A DNA stretch of 12,753 bases from Pseudomonadales bacterium (GTDB taxonomy: Bacteria > Pseudomonadota > Gammaproteobacteria > Pseudomonadales > Azotimanducaceae): contig JAKUTI010000053.1 in the NCBI GenBank assembly GCA_022448765.1, positions 1 through 12,753 of the forward strand. The letters are read 5' to 3'. Under the pieces are notes generated by a model. The model was given only the letters and a program-made list of their open reading frames with translations. It was not told where the DNA came from and made no database searches. Every line of letters begins with the position of its first letter. Within the stretch, counting starts at the first letter, position 1. Shown one piece after another: positions 1-8,098 of the stretch. A program made the position numbers and the translations under genes.

Positions 1-1599
1 CAAATTATCCCGAATACTCTCGGACAACAGCAGATGTTCTTGAAACACGTACGTGACTTGGCGCCGAAGCGAATCCAGGTCAAAGCGCATGACATCAACG
101 CCATCAAGCAGAACTCTGCCTTGCGTTGGTCTCAATAACGCCGGGATCATGTACGCAAGGCTCGTCTTACCCGCTCCAGTCGGGCCGACGATGGCGACCA
201 ACGATCTTGTCGGCAGCTCCAGATCGATGTCTTGAAGCGCGGGAGATCCGTCAGGGTAGTGGTAACTGAGGTTTTCGAAGGCAATACCTTGACTCAACGT
301 CCCAACCTCTTCGTCCCCGTGCGCATCCTCGTCCCGGTCTTGATCGATGAAGAAAAAAACGCGCCTAAGAGCCGCGGCAGGTTCCTGCACAAATATCCAC
401 GTATCGCCAAGCTCTCCCGCTGCATAAAATATCGCCACGAGAATTCCGATGAGTGCGAAGAAATCACCCGGGGTCAGAAGACCGCCGATCACGTCATGGG
501 CGACGCCGCGACCCCAATAAATTAACAGCGAGGTCAAGAAGACACCGCCCAATGCAATAACGATCGCCCAAACCACAATCGCGTAACGCTCTCGTAAAAA
601 AGATTCCTCGCTTCGCGCCGCAAAGCGCTCTTTTTCACGTTCCATCCCCCCCAGACTCTGCACAGCTGTAATGCTATCCATGCTTTCTTCCATACTGCTT
701 GTTGTCGACGATCCCGCTGCTCGTTTCGTTTGGTTGGTGCGACGTACCAAACCTGAAAACGGAAAGGTAATGGCGATGGCAATTGGAAAAGCCGACCAAG
801 CAACCCAGACAAGTTCCGGCGAAACATCACCGTAGGTGTACTCGATGAGATAAATCTGAATAAGAGCGGCAATCAATATTGCCAGTGGACGAAGCGTCAG
901 TTGATACACCACTGCCGGCACCATCGGCGCGTCGTAGAGCACACGATACATCGAGTCGCCGATGCGCTGATCTTGGACGGTGGTCAATGAGAGCCGGGTA
1001 AGACCTTCGAATAAGTCCGTTCGAAGAAAATTGACCATTCGTTGCGTCAACCGCACGTTCACCCAATATTCTAAGAGCCCCCATAGCCCGCCAGCTTCAC
1101 TCCCGCCACCACTGATCTGATTCTCAGCTTGCGTCGCAGCATCGGAGCCCTCGTATAAATAAGCACCGGTACCACCCGCTCGCGTCCCAATAAAAAACAG
1201 CAACCCGACATACAGGATGCTCAAGACCATCATGATTTGCATGGGACCCAACCCGTGAAGGGACGCCAGGATCGGATCCATGAAGGGTGGATAACGCAGT
1301 TCAACGTCATCGAGCGCTTTTCCACCTACAACGTGATCGACAATGATTTTTCCGATCCAGGGCAACAAAAGACCAGGCACCCACATCCCCGTCGACAGCA
1401 GAAACTTCGCGAAGAATAGTCCCTTAACCGGCTTCAACAATCCTACCGCACGACCCACCAAGAAGAAGGTTTCTTTGTTGGAGATTTCGGTGTCGATATC
1501 AACTTTGTCGTCGTAGCGAGCACGTCCTCCTTTACCGAAAATCGATTCAAGCAAGCCCGCACGGCGTTGAGGAGCATTTGGATCCGAGACTTCAGTCAT
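1..1599 (-). CDS. ABC exporter half-transporter (permease + ATP-binding), partial at left edge
   Basis: The frame opens at an ATG (1599-1597) and stays open for 533 codons to the window edge, so the C-terminus is missing. Residues about 60-400 form a type IV (ABC exporter) membrane domain, with hydrophobic stretches near 62-82, 121-138, 238-255, 262-284, 339-362 and 378-396. The nucleotide-binding domain starts near 438. The Walker A motif GPTGAGKTS lies at 472-480 and the Q-loop glutamine is Q520 (VFQEH). The sequence ends at about residue 533, before the signature, Walker B and H-loop. The start lies inside the end of the upstream ABC gene (8-bp overlap, ATGACTGA), which implies translational coupling and a heterodimeric exporter. 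ICL-type sequence around 203-224 (GDSMYRVLYD) resembles the partner's GDTVFRVYQD. A Gly/Ser-rich insert sits near 139-172. The substrate is unknown; lipids, peptides or drugs are all possible. Confidence 0.9.
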   Translation of the reverse strand, partial: MTEVSDPNAPQRRAGLLESIFGKGGRARYDDKVDIDTEISNKETFFLVGRAVGLLKPVKGLFFAKFLLSTGMWVPGLLLPWIGKIIVDHVVGGKALDDVELRYPPFMDPILASLHGLGPMQIMMVLSILYVGLLFFIGTRAGGTGAYLYEGSDAATQAENQISGGGSEAGGLWGLLEYWVNVRLTQRMVNFLRTDLFEGLTRLSLTTVQDQRIGDSMYRVLYDAPMVPAVVYQLTLRPLAILIAALIQIYLIEYTYGDVSPELVWVAWSAFPIAIAITFPFSGLVRRTNQTKRAAGSSTTSSMEESMDSITAVQSLGGMEREKERFAARSEESFLRERYAIVVWAIVIALGGVFLTSLLIYWGRGVAHDVIGGLLTPGDFFALIGILVAIFYAAGELGDTWIFVQEPAAALRRVFFFIDQDRDEDAHGDEEVGTLSQGIAFENLSYHYPDGSPALQDIDLELPTRSLVAIVGPTGAGKTSLAYMIPALLRPTQGRVLLDGVDVMRFDLDSLRRQVTYVFQEHLLLSESIRDNL

Positions 1600-3565
1600 C
1601 CCGAATCGTCCCCGCGTTAGCCGTCGTCTCCGCTCGCACGAAGCGTCGGTAACGGCCGTCTTCCCGATCCATCAATTGCACATGACTCCCGAGTTCCACG
1701 ATCCGACCTTCGTCAAGAAACGCGATGGTGTCAGCCTCTCGAATAGTCGATAGCCGATGGGTGACCAAGAAGACCACGCGTTGCCGTCCCCACTGCTCAA
1801 GGTTTGCCAGCACCCGCTGTTCGTTGAACGCGTCCAACGATGCCGTGGGCTCATCCAGAATCAAAATCGGGGTATCTCGGACCAAGGCCCGAGCAATGGA
1901 CAGGCGCTGTCGTTGACCGGTGGACAACTTAACCCCGCGCTCGCCAAGTTCGGTGTCATATCCCTCGCCAAGCGCCTCGATAAACTCGTCAGCACAGGCA
2001 ATCCTCGCCGCCTCCACGATACGGTCGCGATCGACGTTCGGTACCGCATAGCCGATGTTGTCCGCGACGCTGCCGGTGAACAGCACATTTTTTTGTAGTG
2101 CAATGGCAGTGTTCGCACGAATGTCTTCAACGCTCAACCGCTTCAGATCAATGCCATTAATCAAAACAACACCTTGATCCGGATCGTACAACCGCAACAA
2201 CATGGACATGAGGGTCGACTTTCCTGAGCCGGTGGCGCCAACAATGGCCGTGATGGTGCCGACGTCGGCAACTAAATCAAGGGACTCGAGTACTGGACGA
2301 CTTGGCTCGTATGCGAAATCAACCGCGCGCCACTCAAGCTGCTCGACCTCCACGGGAAAGGGTTCTGGGTCATCCGGGCTTTCCACTTCAGGTTCCAAGT
2401 CGAGAACAAAAAAGGCCCGTTCCAGCGCGATGAAGAGATCCTGAAGCTGGCTCCATATTCGGACCGCTCCGTACCCTTGCCCGACTGCACCTCCCGTCTG
2501 ATCGCGTCCGAACTGAAATGCTCCAAGATTCCAGGCAACGAATGGAACCAAAAAAACCATGACGGCAGGTACATTGAGACTCAATCCCGCGTTAGACCAC
2601 GAGGCCATGATGTACTCGGTAGCTATGACACAAAGCCCGCCCATCATCATCACCAGCAAACTCAATACCACCATCTCCAACCGAACCCTGAACGCCGCAT
2701 CGAGCGCTCGATGGGAATCCCGATCGAAAAGAAGCAAAGCTTTATCCTCAGCCCTATTCGCCTTGATGATCTTTGCTGCGACAAAGGTTTCTTGTAACCG
2801 CGACGTGAGATCACTATTGGCCACTCGATTCGCCAGCGCTCGGCGACGAATCCGCGGGGTAAAAACGATGGTCAACCAGAGGGTCGGCACCCCAACAACG
2901 AGCAACGCCAACAAAAGACTTGGGGCGAGGAAAACGAGCAGCACCATCGCCCAGCCGAACCCAAACAAAAGTCCGACCGGGCCGATCAGTCCTTCCTGAA
3001 TCAGATTGATAATTTGAGCGCTATCCTGGTACACACGAAACACCGTATCGCCGACACGCGTGTCGCTGTGGTGTCGAAGCGAAAGGTGCTCCGTACGTTC
3101 CACCATCGCGACGCGCAAGGATTGGTTGACGCTATGCCAAATCCAGGTGCCCCAGTACCAAACTGCGATAAAGCTCCCGATCGCGACAACCAGAAGTATC
3201 CCCGTCAAGACGAGCAGCCGATCAAGAACAATTTTGCGTTGCTCCTCCGTGGGTAATCCTGTCTCGGAATCCGCGTTGGCAAAAGAGTCGTCGAGCCACA
3301 ACATGGATGCTTGGACGGGCAACAGCTTTTCCTCACCCACCAACACTTTGTTCGACAAGAGGTCGAGCCCCTGGGTGTAAGCGACGGTCCCTACCAACCC
3401 TGACAACCCGATCAACACGAGGTAGAAGATTAGATGCATCTTCAGAGGACGTAGAAACGGCCAGGTCTTGGTGGCCAGTTCTAGAATCCTTCGTCCCGTA
3501 ATCCGCGGCGCATCGTCGACATCGGGATCGCCCGGGAGATCGACGTGAAATCGGCTTTCGCTCAT
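1592..3565 (-). CDS. ABC exporter half-transporter (permease + ATP-binding), complete
   Basis: This 657-residue protein has the usual domain order of an MsbA/multidrug-type exporter half. Six membrane segments lie at about 44-64, 117-137, 194-213, 214-236, 298-318 and 333-350. A hydrophilic loop of about 50 residues follows the first segment and is probably periplasmic. The C-terminal ATPase has Walker A GATGSGKST (443-451), Q-loop Q491, a signature that reads LSTGQ rather than LSGGQ (547-551), Walker B ILILDE with catalytic E572, the D-loop SLD, and the switch histidine H603 in VTHRLST. It acts in the inner membrane and should drive outward transport of an unidentified substrate. It lies 66 bp downstream of the dioxygenase gene. 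Its stop overlaps the start of a second ABC gene, its likely partner. The ribosome-binding site is weak. The family call is secure; the substrate is not assignable. Confidence 0.95.
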   Translation of the reverse strand: MSESRFHVDLPGDPDVDDAPRITGRRILELATKTWPFLRPLKMHLIFYLVLIGLSGLVGTVAYTQGLDLLSNKVLVGEEKLLPVQASMLWLDDSFANADSETGLPTEEQRKIVLDRLLVLTGILLVVAIGSFIAVWYWGTWIWHSVNQSLRVAMVERTEHLSLRHHSDTRVGDTVFRVYQDSAQIINLIQEGLIGPVGLLFGFGWAMVLLVFLAPSLLLALLVVGVPTLWLTIVFTPRIRRRALANRVANSDLTSRLQETFVAAKIIKANRAEDKALLLFDRDSHRALDAAFRVRLEMVVLSLLVMMMGGLCVIATEYIMASWSNAGLSLNVPAVMVFLVPFVAWNLGAFQFGRDQTGGAVGQGYGAVRIWSQLQDLFIALERAFFVLDLEPEVESPDDPEPFPVEVEQLEWRAVDFAYEPSRPVLESLDLVADVGTITAIVGATGSGKSTLMSMLLRLYDPDQGVVLINGIDLKRLSVEDIRANTAIALQKNVLFTGSVADNIGYAVPNVDRDRIVEAARIACADEFIEALGEGYDTELGERGVKLSTGQRQRLSIARALVRDTPILILDEPTASLDAFNEQRVLANLEQWGRQRVVFLVTHRLSTIREADTIAFLDEGRIVELGSHVQLMDREDGRYRRFVRAETTANAGTIRDD

Positions 3566-3631
3566 CGACTAACTACTCGTTTTTCGTCGCCGTGAGGGAC
3601 GCAGTAAACCGTGAATACGTCATGATCTTAA

Positions 3632-4474
3632 CTAAACGACGGGGCGAACTTGGGTTCGATGCATTAAGCGTCGATTCGACGCAGGGAAAGACATGCGCCG
3701 ATGCATTACCGACCGGTTGTCCCACATCACCACATCGCCTTTCCGCCATTGCTGAACCCAACGATGTCCATCAAGCGCCACATAGCCCCATATCTTATCC
3801 AACAAGGCTTCACTCTCATCGAGGCCCAACTCGGGTATATACGCATCCTGACGCCTGCCCAAATACAGTGCATCACGACCGCTTTCTTCGTGCCTTCTCA
3901 CCATCGCATGGACACAACCCGGCGCATCCATGGGGGAAGCCGAATGCTCGAACCCCCGTCGCAAGGCACCGACACTGTCGTGCGCGGCATCGTGTTTAAT
4001 GGACAACGTGCGCGCGTGATCACTCAGTTCAGCGGGCAACGACTCCAACGCGGCGTGCATATCGCAGTACTCGGTATCACCCCCGACTTCAGGCACCTCG
4101 ATCGCCATCAGAATGCTCGCGGTCGGTGGACGTTCAATGTAAGACATGTCGGTGTGCCAGTTTGCCTCGCCTGATCCGAGTCCACCCAACGGACGACCGT
4201 CTTCGATAATATTCGAGATATTGGTCACGAAAGGGTTCGGGACATTGGCCCGTTGCTCGTCCGTGATCTTGCCCATGGGGGCATATTCTAGGGGACCGAA
4301 ACGTTCGCTAAAGGCCTGCAGCTCTTCTTTTGTGAGCACTTGATCACGGAACCTTAGAACCGAAGCTTCGAGCCACGCGCGATAAATATCCCGAAACGCG
4401 GCACTATCCAGTTCGGCAAGGTCGACGTCGTCAATGGTTGCACCAATACTCGTATCTGTCCTACGAATCCGCAT
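3632..4474 (-). CDS. TauD/TfdA-family Fe(II)/2-oxoglutarate-dependent dioxygenase
   Basis: This 280-residue protein has the usual length for the taurine/2,4-D dioxygenase family. The iron-binding facial triad is visible: H107 and D109 in WHTDMSY, and H258 in the C-terminal segment WDNRSVMHRR. R269 and R273 in RRLMHRTQV sit where TauD has the arginines that hold 2-oxoglutarate and the substrate's acidic group. GGDTEYCD at 131-138 is another family hallmark. Members couple oxidative decarboxylation of 2-oxoglutarate to succinate with hydroxylation of a substrate, often releasing sulfite or cleaving an ether. This substrate could be a sulfonate, an aryloxy acid or something else, so I give no symbol. 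The protein has no signal peptide and should be cytoplasmic. It lies 53 bp after uvrB and 66 bp before the ABC genes, same strand. No clear ribosome-binding site precedes the ATG, but the N-terminal G-x-x-I-x-x-VDL pattern fits this start. Confidence 0.92.
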   Translation of the reverse strand: MRIRRTDTSIGATIDDVDLAELDSAAFRDIYRAWLEASVLRFRDQVLTKEELQAFSERFGPLEYAPMGKITDEQRANVPNPFVTNISNIIEDGRPLGGLGSGEANWHTDMSYIERPPTASILMAIEVPEVGGDTEYCDMHAALESLPAELSDHARTLSIKHDAAHDSVGALRRGFEHSASPMDAPGCVHAMVRRHEESGRDALYLGRRQDAYIPELGLDESEALLDKIWGYVALDGHRWVQQWRKGDVVMWDNRSVMHRRMSFPASNRRLMHRTQVRPVV

Positions 4475-4527
4475 GGGGCGTGTTTAACAGACGCTCGCGG
4501 ACGATACAACATAGGATAGAACCCGCC

Positions 4528-6546
4528 CTATAGAAATCGCTGCGTACGAATCTCTTCAATTTCGTCACGTAGCGCGGCCGCCTCTTCAAATTCCAAGTTG
4601 CGTGCACTTTCCAGCATTTCTTTTTCGAGCTTATCCAAGAGTTTCCCCAGCGCTTTCGGGTCGTCCGGAACCTTGTGCTTGACACTCACGGCATCTCGCC
4701 CAAACCGCCGACCAGATTTTCCCCGCGACCCAGACGATGATCGAGCGCCCTCCATGACGTCGGTTACATCCTTCTCGACCGTCTTGGGCACGACGTTGTG
4801 CTCCTTATTGAAGATCAACTGTTTGTTGCGCCGACGATCCGTTTCCGCGATTGCCCGCTCCATGGACCCCGTGACCTTGTCGGCATAAAGAATCGCCCGG
4901 CCATTTACATTTCGCGCGGCGCGACCGATGGTCTGGATCAGCGAGCGCTCCGCCCGCAAAAATCCTTCTTTATCGGCATCGAGAATAGCCACCAACGACA
5001 CCTCGGGCATATCCAATCCTTCTCGCAGAAGATTGATGCCGACCAGCACGTCGAACTCACCGAGTCTCAGATCGCGGATAATTTCCATCCGTTCGACGGT
5101 CTCGATGTCCGAGTGTAAATACCTCACCCGAACACCGTGTTCATCTAAGTATTCCGTGAGATCTTCAGCCATCCGCTTTGTCAATGTCGTAACAAGCACG
5201 CGTTCACCTGCTCCGACGGTGTTACGAATTTCTTCAAAGAGATCGTCAACTTGCGATGTCGCCGGCCGGACTAACACATCGGGGTCGACGAGGCCGGTAG
5301 GCCGCACAACTTGTTCAACCACGCTACCGGCATGCTCCGCCTCGTAGGGCCCCGGCGTCGCCGAAACAAATATCATTTGTGGCGCGAGCCCTTCCCACTC
5401 ATCGAACCTAAGGGGTCTATTGTCTAGCGCGGATGGGAGTCGAAAGCCGTATTCCACCAGCGTTTCCTTCCGAGACCTATCGCCCTTATACATACCACCG
5501 AGCTGCGGCACGGTGACGTGAGACTCATCGATGATCAGTAAGGCGTCGGCGGGGAGGTAATCAAACAGTGTCGGCGGCGGTTCGCCCTCCTTTCGTCCCG
5601 ACAGGTACCTAGAATAGTTCTCGATACCACTGCAGTATCCCAACTCCTTGATCATTTCGAGGTCAAAACGGGTGCGCTGTTCAAGACGTTGAGCTTCCAC
5701 AAGCTTGTTGTTCTTTTTGAGCAACGCCAAGCGCTCTTTCAGCTCGTCGTTGATATCGTCCAAAACACTCAGGATTTTTTCGCGCGGCGTGACGTAATGA
5801 GTCTTTGGAAAGACCGTATAACGAGGCACTCGATTCGACACTTCTCCTGTTAACGGATCAAAGGTCGAAAGATTTTCAATTTCCTCATCAAAGAGCTCGA
5901 TCCGAACCCCTTCGCGTTCACTTTCGGCCGGAAAAACATCAATGACGTCGCCTCGCACCCGGTAGGTGCCACGCTCAAACGCCATATCGTTTCGCGTGTA
6001 TTGCAGTTCCGCAAGCCGCATAAGGATGTAACGCTGATCAACTCGATCGCCACGATCTAAGTGCAACACCATTTGCAGGTACGATTGCGGATCGCCGAGT
6101 CCGTAGATCGCCGAAACCGATGCGACGATCACCGTGTCGCGACGTTCCAGAACTGCTTTTGTCGCCGACAGTCGCATCTGTTCGATATGTGCGTTGATAG
6201 AAGCATCTTTCTCGATATAGGTATCGGAGGAAGGCACATACGCTTCGGGTTGGTAATAATCGTAATACGAGACAAAATACTCGACCGCGTTCTCAGGGAA
6301 AAACTCCCTAAATTCTCCGTACAACTGGGCCGCAAGTGTTTTGTTAGGAGCGAGCACCAATGTCGGTCGCTGGACCTTTTCGATCACGTTCGCAACGGTG
6401 AACGTTTTCCCCGAGCCGGTTACGCCCAAGAGCGTCTGCTGCGCGAGCCCATTTCCCAGACCATCGATCAGCCCGGCGATCGCCTCCGGTTGATCCCCGG
6501 CCGGCTCGTAATCGGCAACGACTTTTAGATCAGACACCGTTTGCAT
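4528..6546 (-). CDS. uvrB: Excinuclease ABC subunit B (UvrB)
   Basis: UvrB is the damage-verifying helicase-like subunit of nucleotide excision repair; it is loaded by UvrA and then recruits UvrC. I place the start at the ATG of MQTVSDLKVV, giving 672 residues, essentially the E. coli length. An in-frame extension to 6696 exists but has no UvrB-like sequence and would run across the intergenic region. Motifs in order are PAGDQP (15-20), Walker A GVTGSGKT (41-48), the tyrosine-rich beta-hairpin that inserts into DNA (YYDYYQPEAYVPSSD, 94-108), Walker B DESH (340-343), VSATP (394-398), TLTKRMAEDL (454-463), QTIGRAARN (538-546), and the C-terminal UVR domain that contacts UvrC (about 635-670). 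No E. coli-type SOS box (CTGT-N8-ACAG) is visible upstream. The ribosome-binding site is poor. The gene is first in a minus-strand series and divergent from the transporter. Confidence 0.98.
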   Translation of the reverse strand: MQTVSDLKVVADYEPAGDQPEAIAGLIDGLGNGLAQQTLLGVTGSGKTFTVANVIEKVQRPTLVLAPNKTLAAQLYGEFREFFPENAVEYFVSYYDYYQPEAYVPSSDTYIEKDASINAHIEQMRLSATKAVLERRDTVIVASVSAIYGLGDPQSYLQMVLHLDRGDRVDQRYILMRLAELQYTRNDMAFERGTYRVRGDVIDVFPAESEREGVRIELFDEEIENLSTFDPLTGEVSNRVPRYTVFPKTHYVTPREKILSVLDDINDELKERLALLKKNNKLVEAQRLEQRTRFDLEMIKELGYCSGIENYSRYLSGRKEGEPPPTLFDYLPADALLIIDESHVTVPQLGGMYKGDRSRKETLVEYGFRLPSALDNRPLRFDEWEGLAPQMIFVSATPGPYEAEHAGSVVEQVVRPTGLVDPDVLVRPATSQVDDLFEEIRNTVGAGERVLVTTLTKRMAEDLTEYLDEHGVRVRYLHSDIETVERMEIIRDLRLGEFDVLVGINLLREGLDMPEVSLVAILDADKEGFLRAERSLIQTIGRAARNVNGRAILYADKVTGSMERAIAETDRRRNKQLIFNKEHNVVPKTVEKDVTDVMEGARSSSGSRGKSGRRFGRDAVSVKHKVPDDPKALGKLLDKLEKEMLESARNLEFEEAAALRDEIEEIRTQRFL

Positions 6547-6623
6547 AGAAGCCAGTCTAGAGCCCAGGACGAACTCGTACCAGCAACGCGCTTGAGTTCT
6601 CCCGCCCGCGAGGAACCCGGGAC

Positions 6624-6646
6624 CGCGGCACGCCATAAATGCCGCG
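6624..6646. repeat. Perfect inverted repeat in the uvrB/transporter divergent gap
   Basis: CGCGGCA (6624-6630) and TGCCGCG (6640-6646) are exact reverse complements separated by 9 bases (CGCCATAAA). The repeat lies 24 bases before the transporter ATG and about 78 bases before the uvrB start. It could be an operator for either gene or a hairpin in the transporter leader. There is no T-tract, so it does not look like an intrinsic terminator. I find no convincing sigma-70 promoter in the 123-bp gap (6547-6669). Confidence 0.4.
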
Positions 6647-6669
6647 ACGCATTGGGTTATGCTCCGACG

Positions 6670-8034
6670 ATGAGCGACGATCCGTACACCATTCAACTCG
6701 ACGCCACCAAGCAGCCACCGACCACCTGGTCAGGCAGGCTGAAGAATTTGGGACCCGGGATAGTCGTCTCGGGCTCAATCGTCGGATCCGGAGAAATCCT
6801 CTTAACCGCCGGTCTCGGCGCCGCCGCGGGATTCACGCTGTTGTGGTGGGTGTTATTTTCTTGCTGGGTAAAATCGCTCATTCAGGCTGAACTTGCCCGT
6901 TACGTGGTTACTAGCGGTGATACCTATCTCCGTGCGCTCAATCGACTTCCCGGGAAAATACCTGGGCCCAACGGCCCCATATCGTGGCCTATATGGCTAG
7001 GTCTCATTGGCTTCGTCCCCGGACTGCTCACCTCTGGCGGAATTATAGGCGGCGCTGGTCAAGCGCTAGGCCTCATGTTACCCGTCGTCGATGGAGCGTG
7101 GGCCACGATCATCGCGGCCCTCATCGTGATGGCCGTCCTCGGCAGCGGCTCCTACGGCCGGTTCGAAAAAGTGATGCTCGCGATGGTCATGAGTTTCTCT
7201 TTCGCGACCATAGTCTCAGCACTACTCATGCAGTCGACAGAATATGCAGCGACGCCCGCAAACATTATGGAGGGTCTCCGGTTCGACGGTCTGAGCGAAC
7301 ATTGGATACTTGCAATCGGCATGTACGGTGCTACAGGAGTCGCGTCTAGCGAGATATCCGCTTACACCTACTGGTGTGTCGAAAAGGGATATCCAAGTTA
7401 CGTAGGCGGCGACCGAGATGATCCGCAATGGCTCGAACGCGCTCGAGGATGGATACGTGTCGTCCAAACCGACGTGTGGGTGACCCTTTTCATCCTGACA
7501 TTTGCGACACTATCGTTTTACTTCTTGGGCGCTGGCGTCTTGCACCGACTCGGCGAGCTCCCCGCCGGCACCGACACCATCACAATCTTGTCCAATATGT
7601 TCACGGCAACGCTCGGACCGTGGGCATTTTGGCTATTTACCTTTGGCGCATTTTGTATCTTGTTCTCAACGACGCTCTCTTCAATTGGAGCCGGTTCTCG
7701 ATCTTTCCCCGATCTAATGGTGACTTTTGGCTTCATTGACCGGCAAAACCTCGCGCGGCGAAAGCAATGGACACGTGGCTACATCATTGCGATGCCGATC
7801 ATCAGCGCGGTTATCTACGTACTTTATCAGGAGCCTATTACGTTAGTAATTTTCGGCGCTACCTTCGGAGCATTTATGCTTCCGGTTCAGAGTTTTATGA
7901 CGTTGTATCTGCAAGCCAAGCGGATGGATCAGCGTATTCGTCCACGCTTATGGGTCACGGTATGCGTCTTTCTAATCTTTTTTGTCCAGGCCATTCTCTC
8001 CGCCTTCATCATTAACAACATTCTCCTCAACTAA
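6670..8034 (+). CDS. Nramp-related membrane transporter with non-canonical metal site
   Basis: The protein is very hydrophobic, with about eleven probable membrane segments (near 28-50, 55-80, 107-135, 142-160, 166-188, 211-235, 266-290, 315-340, 370-388, 390-412 and 426-448), the number usual for Nramp (Mn/Fe-H+ symporter) proteins. The first segment has the Nramp-like layout GPGIVVSGSIVGSGEI, but GSGE (39-42) occupies the place of the metal-binding DPGN. The sixth segment reads MYGATGVASSE, without the MPH motif. It may therefore carry a different ion or substrate; the Nramp assignment rests on overall pattern. I chose the ATG at 6670 (454 residues, MSDDPYTIQL) because an in-frame extension back to 6541 is polar and low in plausibility and would overlap uvrB. 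No strong ribosome-binding site precedes either start. The gene is divergent from uvrB and convergent with the PhyH gene. Confidence 0.8.
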   Translation: MSDDPYTIQLDATKQPPTTWSGRLKNLGPGIVVSGSIVGSGEILLTAGLGAAAGFTLLWWVLFSCWVKSLIQAELARYVVTSGDTYLRALNRLPGKIPGPNGPISWPIWLGLIGFVPGLLTSGGIIGGAGQALGLMLPVVDGAWATIIAALIVMAVLGSGSYGRFEKVMLAMVMSFSFATIVSALLMQSTEYAATPANIMEGLRFDGLSEHWILAIGMYGATGVASSEISAYTYWCVEKGYPSYVGGDRDDPQWLERARGWIRVVQTDVWVTLFILTFATLSFYFLGAGVLHRLGELPAGTDTITILSNMFTATLGPWAFWLFTFGAFCILFSTTLSSIGAGSRSFPDLMVTFGFIDRQNLARRKQWTRGYIIAMPIISAVIYVLYQEPITLVIFGATFGAFMLPVQSFMTLYLQAKRMDQRIRPRLWVTVCVFLIFFVQAILSAFIINNILLN

Positions 8035-8038
8035 CTCG

Positions 8039-8093
8039 ACGTCAGGCGGCTTACCCACCCCTGGGTTCAATTTGATGACGTGACGCCGGTCAC
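8039..8093. terminator. Possible bidirectional terminator / hairpin cluster in convergent gap
   Basis: The 64-bp gap between two convergent stop codons (8034 and 8099) contains three small inverted repeats: ACGTCA (8039-8044) with TGACGT (8076-8081), nested ACCCA (8053-8057) with TGGGT (8062-8066), and GTGAC (8080-8084) with GTCAC (8089-8093). Position suggests transcription termination for both genes, but no T-run follows on either strand and the stems are short, so this is a weak call. Confidence 0.25.
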
Positions 8094-8098
8094 CCAAG

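Noticed and set aside
534..1084. Separate short minus-strand frames inside the left ABC gene
   Set aside because: They are out-of-frame shadows of one continuous 533-codon frame that runs off the left edge; the seven-G run near 647-653 causes no frameshift in that frame.
6541..6669. In-frame 43-residue N-terminal extension of the transporter
   Set aside because: It is polar and charged, overlaps the uvrB start, and the internal ATG at 6670 gives a normal length with a short cytoplasmic tail.
6547..6669. SOS (LexA) box upstream of uvrB
   Set aside because: I searched by eye for CTGT-N8-ACAG and for GAAC-N4-GTTC type sites and found none; the closest strings (GAACTCGTACCAG) do not fit.
6547..6696. 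In-frame N-terminal extension of UvrB by 50 residues
   Set aside because: UvrB homologues begin a few residues before the PAGDQP motif; the extension has no family sequence and runs through the intergenic region into the transporter gene.
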